Assembly: GCA_005882235.1 (NCBI GenBank)
Contig: VBCT01000137.1
Coordinates: 1-5,921, forward strand
DNA: 5,921 nt
Direction of reading: 5' to 3'
From: Betaproteobacteria bacterium
Lineage (GTDB): Bacteria; Pseudomonadota; Gammaproteobacteria; Burkholderiales; SG8-39
In this document: in pieces, positions 1 through 5,921 of the stretch
Position numbering within the stretch: the first letter of the stretch is position 1
Layout: the number at the start of each line of letters is the position of its first letter
Made by a program: the position numbers and the translations under genes
Notes under the pieces: generated by a model
What the model saw: the letters and a program-made list of their open reading frames with translations, nothing else
Databases searched by the model: none
What the model was told of the DNA's origin: nothing

Positions 1-1
1 C

Positions 2-166
2 CTCGCTCATTCATTGGATCTGAAAGTGATCGCAGAAGGGGTGGACGCCGAGGAGCAGGCGAGGTCCCTGAGGCTGCTCAGCTGCGACGAGATGCAGGGC
101 TATCTCTTCAGCCGACCCGTCCCGCCCGACAAGGTCGAGGACCTCCTGAACCGAAACCCTGCCTAG
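2..166 (+). CDS. EAL-domain protein (cyclic-di-GMP phosphodiesterase type), C-terminal fragment
   Basis: Only the last 54 codons are present; the gene enters from the left edge in frame 2 and ends at TAG 164-166. The visible protein carries the two closing motifs of an EAL domain: VIAEGV, with its conserved Glu at visible residue 12, and CDEMQGYLFSRP, with its conserved Gln at residue 32. The 20-residue spacing is what EAL enzymes show between these two active-site positions. EAL domains hydrolyse c-di-GMP to pGpG in the cytoplasm, lowering this second messenger of motility and biofilm control. The EAL signature, the other metal ligands and the catalytic lysine lie off-window, so activity cannot be judged. 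Any GGDEF, PAS or membrane sensor part is also off-window. The usual EGVE reads EGVD here, a conservative change. The protein ends about 20 residues after the last motif, so the EAL domain is C-terminal. The gene is convergent with dnaE. Family call sure; activity and architecture unknown. Confidence 0.9.
   Translation, partial: LAHSLDLKVIAEGVDAEEQARSLRLLSCDEMQGYLFSRPVPPDKVEDLLNRNPA
163..166. other. Shared CTAG: overlapping stop codons of two convergent genes
   Basis: The palindrome CTAG supplies TAG on both strands: 164-166 ends the EAL gene and 165-163 read in reverse ends dnaE. The coding regions overlap by 4 bp and leave no room for a terminator between them. On neither side do I see a GC hairpin followed by a T-run near the junction, so each transcript probably runs some way antisense into the other gene before stopping. 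The overlap is read directly from the sequence; the transcription consequence is inference. Confidence 0.9.
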
Positions 167-3100
167 GGATACAGCACCTCCACGTTCTCCGGCGTCAGCC
201 ACTCGTTCAGCGACTTCATCAGGGCATCGTCGAGGTTGACGCGCCAGGCGTCGCCGAGCTGCATCTCCACGCTCGCGCCACCGTTCCTGTAGCACACCGC
301 CACCGGACAGCGCCCGTTCCGATAAGGCTCCAGTAAATTCCTGAGGGTCGCCGCAGCCGCAGAGCCGCCGGTGGCCGCCTCGCCGTTCATCGAGAGCCGT
401 ACACCTCGCGCGAACTGGCTACGCGCGCCGGCGACATCGTAGATGCGCTCGGCGGCGACGCGCATGAACTGGGCCTCGCCCTCCTCGCCCAAGGAGCGGC
501 GCACGTTCCTCACCTTGGCTTCGATCACCACCACCGCGTCCTCCTTGACGAGGTCGCGGACCTGGTCGAACACCTCGTTGTATACAGTGACCTCCTGGGT
601 CGCGGTGCCGTCCGAGATGCTGAGGACCACCATGCGGCCGCCTTGGGTCCTTTGAACCCTGAGCGATTCGACCACTCCCGCGATCAACTGCGTGCGAGTC
701 CCGCCCTCGCCCTCCACCGAGGCCGCGAGGCTGCGCAGGTTCGTGCGGACGAAGCGTCCGATCTCGGCGCGGTACGCCGTGAATGGGTGCCCCGAGAGAT
801 AGAACCCGAGGGCCGCCCTTTCCTCGCGCAGGCGCTGCGCCTCTTCCCAACGCGGCGCAGCGACCAGCGCCGGTTTCTGCTGCGAACCGCCCTCGCCCGC
901 GCCGAAGAGGCTCACCTGTCTTGCGTTGCGCTCGGTCTGCTCGGCCGCCTCCAGCGCGATCCCCACCGAGGCGAGCAGGCTGGCGCGCGCGGAATGGTCG
1001 CCCGCGTTGACGCCATCGAAGGCGCCGGCGCGCACCAGCGCCTCGACCACGCGCCGGTTGACGTTGCGCTTGTCCACGCGCTCGCAAAAATCGAACAAGT
1101 CCCGGAACGGACCGTCCTTCCTCGCCGCGAGGATCGCGGCGATCGCCGATTCGCCGGTGCCCTTCACTGCGCCCAGCCCGTAGCGGATCGTGCTCGCGTC
1201 CACCGGAACGAAGCGGTATTCGCCCGAGTTGATGTCGGGCGCGAGCACCTTCAGGTCGTTGGCGACGGAGTCCTCGTAGAACTGGTGCACCTTGTCGGTG
1301 TCGTCCATCACCGCGGAGAGGTTGGCCGCCATGAACGCGGACGGAGCGTGTGCCTTGAGATACGCGGTCTGGTAGGCGATGAGCGCGTACGCGGCCGCGT
1401 GCGACTTGTTGAACCCGTAGCCCGCGAACTTCTCCATCAAGTCGAAGAGCAGGATGGCCTTGGCGCGCGGCAGGCGGTTCTTCTCGGCGCCCGCGACGAA
1501 CACGTCGCGCTGCTGCGCCATTTCCTTTGCGTCCTTCTTCCCCATTGCGCGGCGCAGAAGGTCAGCGCTGCCGAGCGAGTAGCCGCCCATCACCTGCGCG
1601 ATCTGCATCACCTGCTCCTGGTACACCATGATCCCGTAAGTGGGTTTCAGGATCGGCTCCAGGCGCGGATCGAGGTATTCGACCCGCTTGCCGTTCTTGC
1701 GCTCGACGAACTCGGGGATGAGCTCCATCGGCCCGGGGCGGTAGAGCGCGACGAGCGCGATGATGTCTTCGAAGCGGTCGGGCCGCGCGCGCTTGACGAG
1801 GTCGCGCATGCCGCGCGACTCGAATTGGAATATTGCGGTCGTGTTGGCGTTCGAGAATACCGCGTAGGCGGCCGGGTCGTCGAGCGGGATCTTCTCCAGC
1901 GCAAACTCGGGCTTGCCCATTGCGCGAATCGACTGCACCGCCCAATCGAGGACGGTGAGCGTGGTGAGGCCGAGGAAGTCGAACTTCACCAGGCCGATGC
2001 GGTCGACGTCCTTCATGTCGAACTGCGAGATCGTGCTCTCGGTCCCTTGCGCCGCGTAGAGCGGGCAGAAATCGGTGAGCTTGCCCGGGGCGATCAGCAC
2101 GCCCCCCGCGTGCATGCCGACGTTGCGCGCGAGACCTTCGAGCTGCCCGGCGAGCGCGAGCAGCTCGCGCGTCTCCTCCTCGGTCTTTTCGCGCTGCGCG
2201 AGGCGCGGTTCCATCTCGCGCGCATCCTGCAGGGTGATGCGCTTGCCGGGCTGGAAGGGAATAAGCTTGGCCAGCTCATCGGTGCGCGTGTAGCTCCATT
2301 CCATGACGCGCCCGACGTCGCGCACCACGGCGCGCGCCGCCATCGTTCCGAAGGTCGCGATCTGCGACACCGATTGCGCTCCGTATTTCTGCTTGACGTA
2401 CTCGATCACCCGGTCGCGCCCGCGCTCGCAGAAGTCGATGTCGAAGTCGGGCATCGATACGCGCTCCGGATTCAGGAAGCGCTCGAACAGAAGGTCGTAG
2501 CGCAACGGGTCCAGGTCGGTGATACCGAGCGAGTAGGCGACGAGTGACCCGGCGCCCGAGCCGCGTCCCGGGCCGACCGGCACCCCGTTCGATTTCGCCC
2601 AGTTGATGAAGTCGGCGACGATGAGGAAGTAGCCGGCGAATCCCATCTGGATGATGGTTCGTAGCTCAATTTCGAGGCGAAGGTCGTACTTCTCCTTCCA
2701 CCTTTCGTCCGCCCTGCTCGCATGATTCGCAACGAGCCGCCGCTGAAGCCCATCTTGGGCTTGCTGACGAAGATATTCCTCGCGTGACATTCCCGGCGGC
2801 GTTGGGAAAACCGGCAACCTTGGCTTACCCAGCTCCAACGTGAGGTTGCAGCGGCGCGCGATCTCGATGGAGTTGGCGAGCGCCTCGGGCAGATCGGCGA
2901 AGAGCTTCGCCATTTCCGACTGAGACAGAAAATAGCTCTCCTGCGTGAACGGCCGCGGGCGGCGCTGGTCGCCGAGCACCTGGCCCTCGGCGATGCACAC
3001 GCGCGCTTCGTGGGCGGTGAAATCCGCAGGCTTCAGGAACTGCACTGGGTGGGTCGCAACGACCGGAAGGGAGCAGTTTCCTGCGAGCCGTACCGCCGCC

Positions 3101-3648
3101 TCGACGTAGCTTTCCGTCTGCGGCGCCCCGGCACGCTGCAGCTCGAGATAGAACCGCCCGGGAAAAAGCCGCGCCCACTCCATTGCGAGCCGTTTCGCAG
3201 GCTCCCGGTGATCCTGCAGCAGAGCGGCAGCGACGTCGCCCTGCGTCGCGCCGGAGAGCGCGATCAGGCCCTCGGTGCCTTCGCCGAACCAGGTCTTGCG
3301 CAGCTCGGCGCGGCCCCGGTATTGGTTCTCGAGCCAGGCGCGCGTCAGGAGCTCGGACAACCTGAGATAGCCCGCGCGCGACTGCGTGAGCAGCAGCAGC
3401 CGGTGGGGCTTGTCGCGCTCGGATTCGTTGGTAATCCAGACATCGCAGCCGATGATGGGCTTCACGCCCGCGGCGCGCGCCGCCTTGTAGAACTTGACCA
3501 TGCCGAAGACGTTGGCGAGGTCGGTCATCGCCAGGGCCGGCATGCCGTCCGCGGCGGCCCGCGCGACGGCTTCGTCGATGCGCACGATCCCGTCGGTGAT
3601 GGAGAACTCGCTGTGGAGCCGAAGGTGGACGAAGGCGGGATTCGGCAT
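163..3648 (-). CDS. dnaE: DNA polymerase III alpha subunit, DnaE1 type (replicative polymerase)
   Basis: Catalytic subunit of the replicative polymerase holoenzyme, 1161 residues against 1160 in E. coli. Domains in order: PHP domain (about 1-275), where the proofreading subunit epsilon docks in proteobacteria; palm with GPGRGSG (359-365) and PDFDIDF (400-406), giving catalytic Asp401 and Asp403, and KFDFLG with the third Asp at 557 (E. coli 401, 403, 555); fingers with FQFESRGM (607-614), YRPGPMELIPEF (636-647), the YQEQVMQIA region (676-684) and GYGFNKSHAAAY (743-754); helix-hairpin-helix region (about 830-885); clamp-binding motif QVSLF (911-915); OB fold (about 985-1050); and a C-terminal region matching the tau-binding end of DnaE1. 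The full C-terminus argues against the shorter error-prone DnaE2/ImuC. The ATG at 3648-3646 is chosen because MPNPAFVHLR aligns without gap to the E. coli start; there is no good Shine-Dalgarno before it. PHP metal-ligand His is Arg10, as in E. coli, so the PHP domain is probably not an exonuclease. No frameshift or truncation. Expected to be essential. Confidence 0.98.
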   Translation of the reverse strand: MPNPAFVHLRLHSEFSITDGIVRIDEAVARAAADGMPALAMTDLANVFGMVKFYKAARAAGVKPIIGCDVWITNESERDKPHRLLLLTQSRAGYLRLSELLTRAWLENQYRGRAELRKTWFGEGTEGLIALSGATQGDVAAALLQDHREPAKRLAMEWARLFPGRFYLELQRAGAPQTESYVEAAVRLAGNCSLPVVATHPVQFLKPADFTAHEARVCIAEGQVLGDQRRPRPFTQESYFLSQSEMAKLFADLPEALANSIEIARRCNLTLELGKPRLPVFPTPPGMSREEYLRQQAQDGLQRRLVANHASRADERWKEKYDLRLEIELRTIIQMGFAGYFLIVADFINWAKSNGVPVGPGRGSGAGSLVAYSLGITDLDPLRYDLLFERFLNPERVSMPDFDIDFCERGRDRVIEYVKQKYGAQSVSQIATFGTMAARAVVRDVGRVMEWSYTRTDELAKLIPFQPGKRITLQDAREMEPRLAQREKTEEETRELLALAGQLEGLARNVGMHAGGVLIAPGKLTDFCPLYAAQGTESTISQFDMKDVDRIGLVKFDFLGLTTLTVLDWAVQSIRAMGKPEFALEKIPLDDPAAYAVFSNANTTAIFQFESRGMRDLVKRARPDRFEDIIALVALYRPGPMELIPEFVERKNGKRVEYLDPRLEPILKPTYGIMVYQEQVMQIAQVMGGYSLGSADLLRRAMGKKDAKEMAQQRDVFVAGAEKNRLPRAKAILLFDLMEKFAGYGFNKSHAAAYALIAYQTAYLKAHAPSAFMAANLSAVMDDTDKVHQFYEDSVANDLKVLAPDINSGEYRFVPVDASTIRYGLGAVKGTGESAIAAILAARKDGPFRDLFDFCERVDKRNVNRRVVEALVRAGAFDGVNAGDHSARASLLASVGIALEAAEQTERNARQVSLFGAGEGGSQQKPALVAAPRWEEAQRLREERAALGFYLSGHPFTAYRAEIGRFVRTNLRSLAASVEGEGGTRTQLIAGVVESLRVQRTQGGRMVVLSISDGTATQEVTVYNEVFDQVRDLVKEDAVVVIEAKVRNVRRSLGEEGEAQFMRVAAERIYDVAGARSQFARGVRLSMNGEAATGGSAAAATLRNLLEPYRNGRCPVAVCYRNGGASVEMQLGDAWRVNLDDALMKSLNEWLTPENVEVLYP

Positions 3649-3735
3649 CGGCTTGCGGGGAACGGACGATGCGAAAATTTTACCACCCGCTCCCGCGACG
3701 CGAGTAGTTTCCTTCCAGATTTCGCGGCGCCGGAG
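3649..3735. other. Intergenic gap between sensor kinase and dnaE
   Basis: This 87 bp stretch is the only non-coding gap in the window. Apart from the extended -10 candidate it holds an imperfect inverted repeat (3690-3704, CTCGCG/CGGGAG around a 3-nt loop with one mismatch) that is too weak and lacks a directly following T-run to be called a terminator. Read-through from the kinase operon into dnaE therefore remains possible. The dnaE reading frame stays open for at least 60 bp upstream of its ATG, but I see no alternative start codon there. Confidence 0.8.
3677..3685 (-). promoter_or_regulatory. Candidate extended -10 promoter of dnaE
   Basis: On the minus strand the gap upstream of dnaE reads TGGTAAAAT (3685 to 3677): a TAAAAT box, five of six matches to TATAAT, preceded by the TGn of extended -10 promoters. 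I find no convincing -35 hexamer at 16-19 bp upstream, where the sequence is GC-rich; extended -10 promoters often lack one. It is the only clear AT-rich patch in the gap. Transcription would start near 3670 and give a leader of only about 20 nt, which contains no clear Shine-Dalgarno. It would let dnaE be transcribed independently of the two-component pair. Motif seen; promoter function inferred. Confidence 0.45.
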
Positions 3736-5259
3736 CTAGGCGCGGCCGGCAGAGGGAAAGCTGAGGGTGAAAGTCGTGAGCAGCCCCGGCTCGCTTCTTA
3801 CGCCGACCCTGCCGCCGTGCAGCTCGGCGATCGACTTGACGATGGCGAGGCCCAGGCCCGAGCCTGCCGAGGATTCCTCGCGCGAGCTGCAGGGCCGATA
3901 GAACCGGTCGAAGATGCGCGGCAGGTGCTCCGCCGCGATCCCGGAGCCCGGATTGGCCACCTCGATCTCGGCCGAACCGTCGCCGTGCGCCACCGCTTTC
4001 ACGGTGACCGTGCAGTCCGGGCGGCCGTGGCGCAGCGCGTTGGACAGGAGATTCCCCACCGCGCGATTGAGCATCAGCTCGTCCGCCCAGGCGCGCGGCT
4101 TCCCGCCCTTCTGGGCGCGCACTTCGAGCGCGAGGCGGATGTTGCGCTCTTCGGCGAGCAGCTCGTAGTAGGAAAGGATCTTTCCCAACGCCTCGCGCAG
4201 GTCGATCCACTGCGGCGCGGCGCGCGCCTGCGCATTGTCGGCGCGGGCGAGGAAGAGCATGTTCTCGATCATCCGCGAGAGCCGTTCGTATTCCTCGACG
4301 GCGGATTCCAGCACCGCGCGGTATTCGGCCGCCTCCCGCGGACGCGACAGCGCCACCTGCGCCTCGCCCAGCAGATTGTTGATCGGCGTGCGCAGGTCGT
4401 GCGCGAGGTCGGAAGAGAATTCCGAAAGGCGCCTGAACGAATCCTCCAGGCGGTCGAGCATGTGGTTGAACGCGAGCGTCGATTCGAGGAACTCCTCCGG
4501 CGTATCATCGAGCGAGAGCCGCTCGTTCAGCGCCCGCGCGCTGATCCGGCCGGCGGTGGCGGCAATGCGCCGCGCGCGCTTGAGCACCAGGCGCGCAGCC
4601 CAGATGCCGAGCGCGGCCGCGGCCAGCACGCTCGCGACGAGGGTCTCGAGCAGCCCCTTGCGGTAGCGCGCAAGCAATTCCTTGGGCAGCGAACGGTCGT
4701 ACGAGAGCGCGAGCAGCACTGACTGCGGCTCGCTGTTCGTGCCGGAAGCGAGCGGCAGGCGCGCGAGCAGCACCTGATACCAATGCCCGTCCGGTGCGGT
4801 CCACTGGCGGCTCAGCCCGCCGAGGCGCGCGCGCAGCTCGCGCAGCGAAGCCTCGTCCACGCGCTCCGGAAGCGCTTCCATGGGGAGCGCTTTCTCGGGC
4901 AGCGCCGAAACCGGGATATTGAATTCGCTCGAAGCCCTGAGAATGCGGCGGTCCTCGTCGAGCACCGCAAGAGCGAGCTTGCGGTAACCCATCCCGCTCT
5001 CCTCGACGAACCGGGGACTGCTGAGGACCACCTCTGAAGGTCCGAGACGCGCGAGCCTGCCGCGGAGCAGGCTCATGTTGCCGAGCAGGAGGACGTCGTT
5101 CGCCTCGAGCAGCTCGCCTGCGAGCATGCGGTCGATCGCGAATCCCATCGCCCCGATGACGAGGAACGAGATGAGCGCGAATAAGAAGCTGATCTGCCAG
5201 GTGAGCGACTTGCGCCGCCCGCCCAGTCTCTGAAAGATCCCTTCGAGCCGGCCCGTCAC
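3736..5259 (-). CDS. Heavy-metal-type sensor histidine kinase (CusS/IrlS-like), complete
   Basis: Inner-membrane histidine kinase of 507 residues, partner of the response regulator just upstream. Order of parts: short cytoplasmic N-terminus, first membrane helix (about 22-43), periplasmic sensor domain (about 44-202), second helix (about 203-225), HAMP linker (about 226-278), dimerisation/phosphotransfer helix with FSSDLAHDLRTPINN, phospho-accepting His287, and the MLFLARADN end typical of CusS-like kinases (334-342). The ATPase domain has N box NRAVGNLLSNALRHG (398-412), G1 region NPGSGI (436-441), F box FDRFYR (450-455) and G2 box GSGLGLA (466-472). Asn436 stands where most kinases have the G1 Asp; E. 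coli CusS also reads NPG there, so this is a subfamily trait and not damage. The start is GTG at 5259-5257, overlapping the regulator's stop by 4 bp, with GAGGAG 8 nt upstream. The stimulus is not shown: the sensor domain lacks the His/Met cluster of CusS, so a copper or silver assignment is unsupported. Family call sure; ligand unknown. Confidence 0.95.
   Translation of the reverse strand: MTGRLEGIFQRLGGRRKSLTWQISFLFALISFLVIGAMGFAIDRMLAGELLEANDVLLLGNMSLLRGRLARLGPSEVVLSSPRFVEESGMGYRKLALAVLDEDRRILRASSEFNIPVSALPEKALPMEALPERVDEASLRELRARLGGLSRQWTAPDGHWYQVLLARLPLASGTNSEPQSVLLALSYDRSLPKELLARYRKGLLETLVASVLAAAALGIWAARLVLKRARRIAATAGRISARALNERLSLDDTPEEFLESTLAFNHMLDRLEDSFRRLSEFSSDLAHDLRTPINNLLGEAQVALSRPREAAEYRAVLESAVEEYERLSRMIENMLFLARADNAQARAAPQWIDLREALGKILSYYELLAEERNIRLALEVRAQKGGKPRAWADELMLNRAVGNLLSNALRHGRPDCTVTVKAVAHGDGSAEIEVANPGSGIAAEHLPRIFDRFYRPCSSREESSAGSGLGLAIVKSIAELHGGRVGVRSEPGLLTTFTLSFPSAGRA
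5256..5259 (-). other. GTGA stop/start overlap between response regulator and kinase
   Basis: On the minus strand GTGA contains the GTG start of the kinase (5259-5257) and the TGA stop of the regulator (5258-5256). This 4 bp overlap shows the two genes are on one mRNA and suggests translational coupling, which would keep kinase and regulator in a fixed ratio. Overlap seen; coupling inferred. Confidence 0.85.
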
Positions 5260-5921
5260 GCCGCGGGCTCCTCGAGCAGGTAGCCCACGCCGCGGATGGT
5301 GCGGATGAGCTTCACCTCGAACGGATCGTCGACCTTGGCGCGGAGGCGCCGCATCGCGACGTCGACGACGTTGGTGTCGCTGTCGAAGTTCATGTCCCAG
5401 ACATGCTCGGCGATGAGCGTCCGGGAGAGCACCTCGCCGACATTGCGGACGAGGTAGTCGAGCAGCGCGTATTCCTTCGCCGTGAGATCGATCTTCTTGT
5501 CGCCCCTGGAAACCCTGCGCCTGCGCGGCTCGATCTCGAGGTCGCCGATCTTCAGGGTCTCGCCGGCCTGCTTCGGTCCGCGGCGCAGCACCGAGCGTAC
5601 GCGCGCGAGCAGCTCGGAGAACGCGAAGGGCTTGACCAGGTAGTCGTCCGCACCGAGCTCCAGGCCCCTGACCCTGTCGGCGACGTCGTCGCGCGCGGTC
5701 AGGAACAGGACAGGGGTCTGCTTCTTGTCGCGGATCTCGCGGAGCACCGTCCAGCCGTCGGCGCCGGGGAGCATGACGTCGAGGATGACCAGGTCGTAGT
5801 CCGAAGTCAGGGCCAGGTGCCGGCCGTCGACCCCGTTCGCAGCGATATCGACGACGAAGCCGTGCTCGGCCAGCCCCTTTTTCGCGTAGGCCGCCGTCTT
5901 GGGCTCGTCTTCGACGATGAG
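5256..5921 (-). CDS. Heavy-metal-type response regulator, OmpR/PhoB class (CusR/CopR/IrlR-like), N-terminus cut by window end
   Basis: DNA-binding transcription factor activated by phosphate from the adjacent kinase. The frame is open to the window end; 221 residues are visible, beginning LIVEDEPKTAAYAKKGL. By alignment with E. coli CusR (MKLLIVEDE) only about three residues are missing. Receiver domain: acidic pair Glu4/Asp5, phospho-acceptor Asp48 in LVILDVMLPG (codon 5780-5778), Thr in LFLTARDD, Lys in DDYLVKPFAF. The C-terminal winged-helix domain ends in VWDMNFDSDTNVVDVAMRRL and IRTIRGVGYLLEEP, nearly identical to CusR in the recognition-helix region, so it may bind a similar palindromic operator; that is inference. 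The ATG at 5774 is an internal Met just after the phospho-acceptor and cannot be the start, since it would remove half the receiver domain. Regulator then kinase is the usual order in this family. The promoter and any metal-resistance genes it controls are off-window. Family call very sure; metal specificity and exact start unknown. Confidence 0.97.
   Translation of the reverse strand, partial: LIVEDEPKTAAYAKKGLAEHGFVVDIAANGVDGRHLALTSDYDLVILDVMLPGADGWTVLREIRDKKQTPVLFLTARDDVADRVRGLELGADDYLVKPFAFSELLARVRSVLRRGPKQAGETLKIGDLEIEPRRRRVSRGDKKIDLTAKEYALLDYLVRNVGEVLSRTLIAEHVWDMNFDSDTNVVDVAMRRLRAKVDDPFEVKLIRTIRGVGYLLEEPAA
5268..5273 (-). promoter_or_regulatory. Shine-Dalgarno of the sensor kinase, inside the regulator's last codons
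   Basis: The minus strand reads GAGGAG at 5273-5268, 8 nt before the GTG at 5259. It lies within the codons for the regulator's C-terminal LLEEPAA. It supports GTG rather than a later codon as the kinase start and allows independent initiation besides coupling. Confidence 0.7.

Noticed and set aside
11..295. 94-codon minus-strand frame over the EAL fragment and the dnaE end
   Set aside because: It overlaps the EAL coding region and the dnaE C-terminus, both with clear homology, and its own translation shows no family features.
643..2547. 634-codon open frame on the plus strand, opposite dnaE
   Set aside because: It lies wholly antisense to a complete, conserved dnaE. Its translation is low-complexity Arg/His/Glu/Val-rich with no recognisable domain. 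Long antisense frames are common opposite GC-rich genes because stop codons are rare there.
163..3648. Error-prone DnaE2/ImuC instead of the replicative DnaE1
   Set aside because: Length of 1161, an intact QVSLF clamp motif, an OB fold and a tau-type C-terminus all match DnaE1, and there are no imuA/imuB neighbours.
3690..3704. Inverted repeat downstream of the kinase stop, as a possible intrinsic terminator
   Set aside because: The stem is short with a G-G mismatch and no T-run follows directly; the nearby Ts belong to the TAAAATTTT patch about 9 bp on. It is too weak to call.
3680..4210. 176-codon minus-strand frame inside the kinase gene in another frame
   Set aside because: The kinase frame here encodes the N, G1, F and G2 boxes; the alternative translation is Arg/Ala-rich and unrecognisable.
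4260..4520. Could the kinase be broken, given Asn in the G1 box and AHDLRTP in place of AHEIRTP?
   Set aside because: Both variants occur in functional kinases; NPG is found in E. coli CusS itself. All other boxes are intact and the frame is uninterrupted.
3010..4722. 570-codon open frame on the plus strand across the dnaE start, the gap and the kinase gene
   Set aside because: It spans two well-supported genes on the other strand and has Arg/Gln/Val-rich composition without motifs. It is a shadow of GC-rich codon use.

Overview
The window is GC-rich chromosomal DNA with four densely packed protein genes and almost no non-coding sequence. The DNA polymerase III alpha subunit aligns nearly residue-for-residue with the E. 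coli protein at its start and catalytic sites. The flanking genes (a c-di-GMP EAL protein and a CusR/CusS-type two-component pair) are also typical of Proteobacteria. A high-GC betaproteobacterium is my best guess, but this rests on protein style and base composition, not on a search.

Layout, left to right. Positions 2-166 (+) hold the last 54 codons of an EAL-domain protein. Positions 163-3648 (-) hold a complete dnaE of 1161 codons, which meets the EAL gene tail to tail so that both stop codons lie in one CTAG. Positions 3649-3735 are the only real intergenic gap (87 bp), with a candidate extended -10 promoter for dnaE. Positions 3736-5259 (-) hold a complete membrane-bound sensor histidine kinase of the heavy-metal (CusS-like) type. 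Positions 5256-5921 (-) hold its cognate OmpR/PhoB-class response regulator, cut by the window end and lacking probably only about three N-terminal residues.

The regulator and kinase overlap by 4 bp (GTGA) and form one operon, read regulator then kinase. dnaE follows in the same direction but probably has its own promoter, so I read the pair and the polymerase as neighbours rather than one functional unit. No metal-efflux genes lie in the window; any regulon of the pair would be beyond the right edge or elsewhere.

I found no RNA gene, mobile element, CRISPR array, repeat family, origin or attachment site. Nothing here looks like an undescribed system. The points most worth a second look are the kinase's sensor domain, which lacks the His/Met-rich metal-binding cluster of E. 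coli CusS, and the terminator-free convergent overlap at the EAL/dnaE junction.
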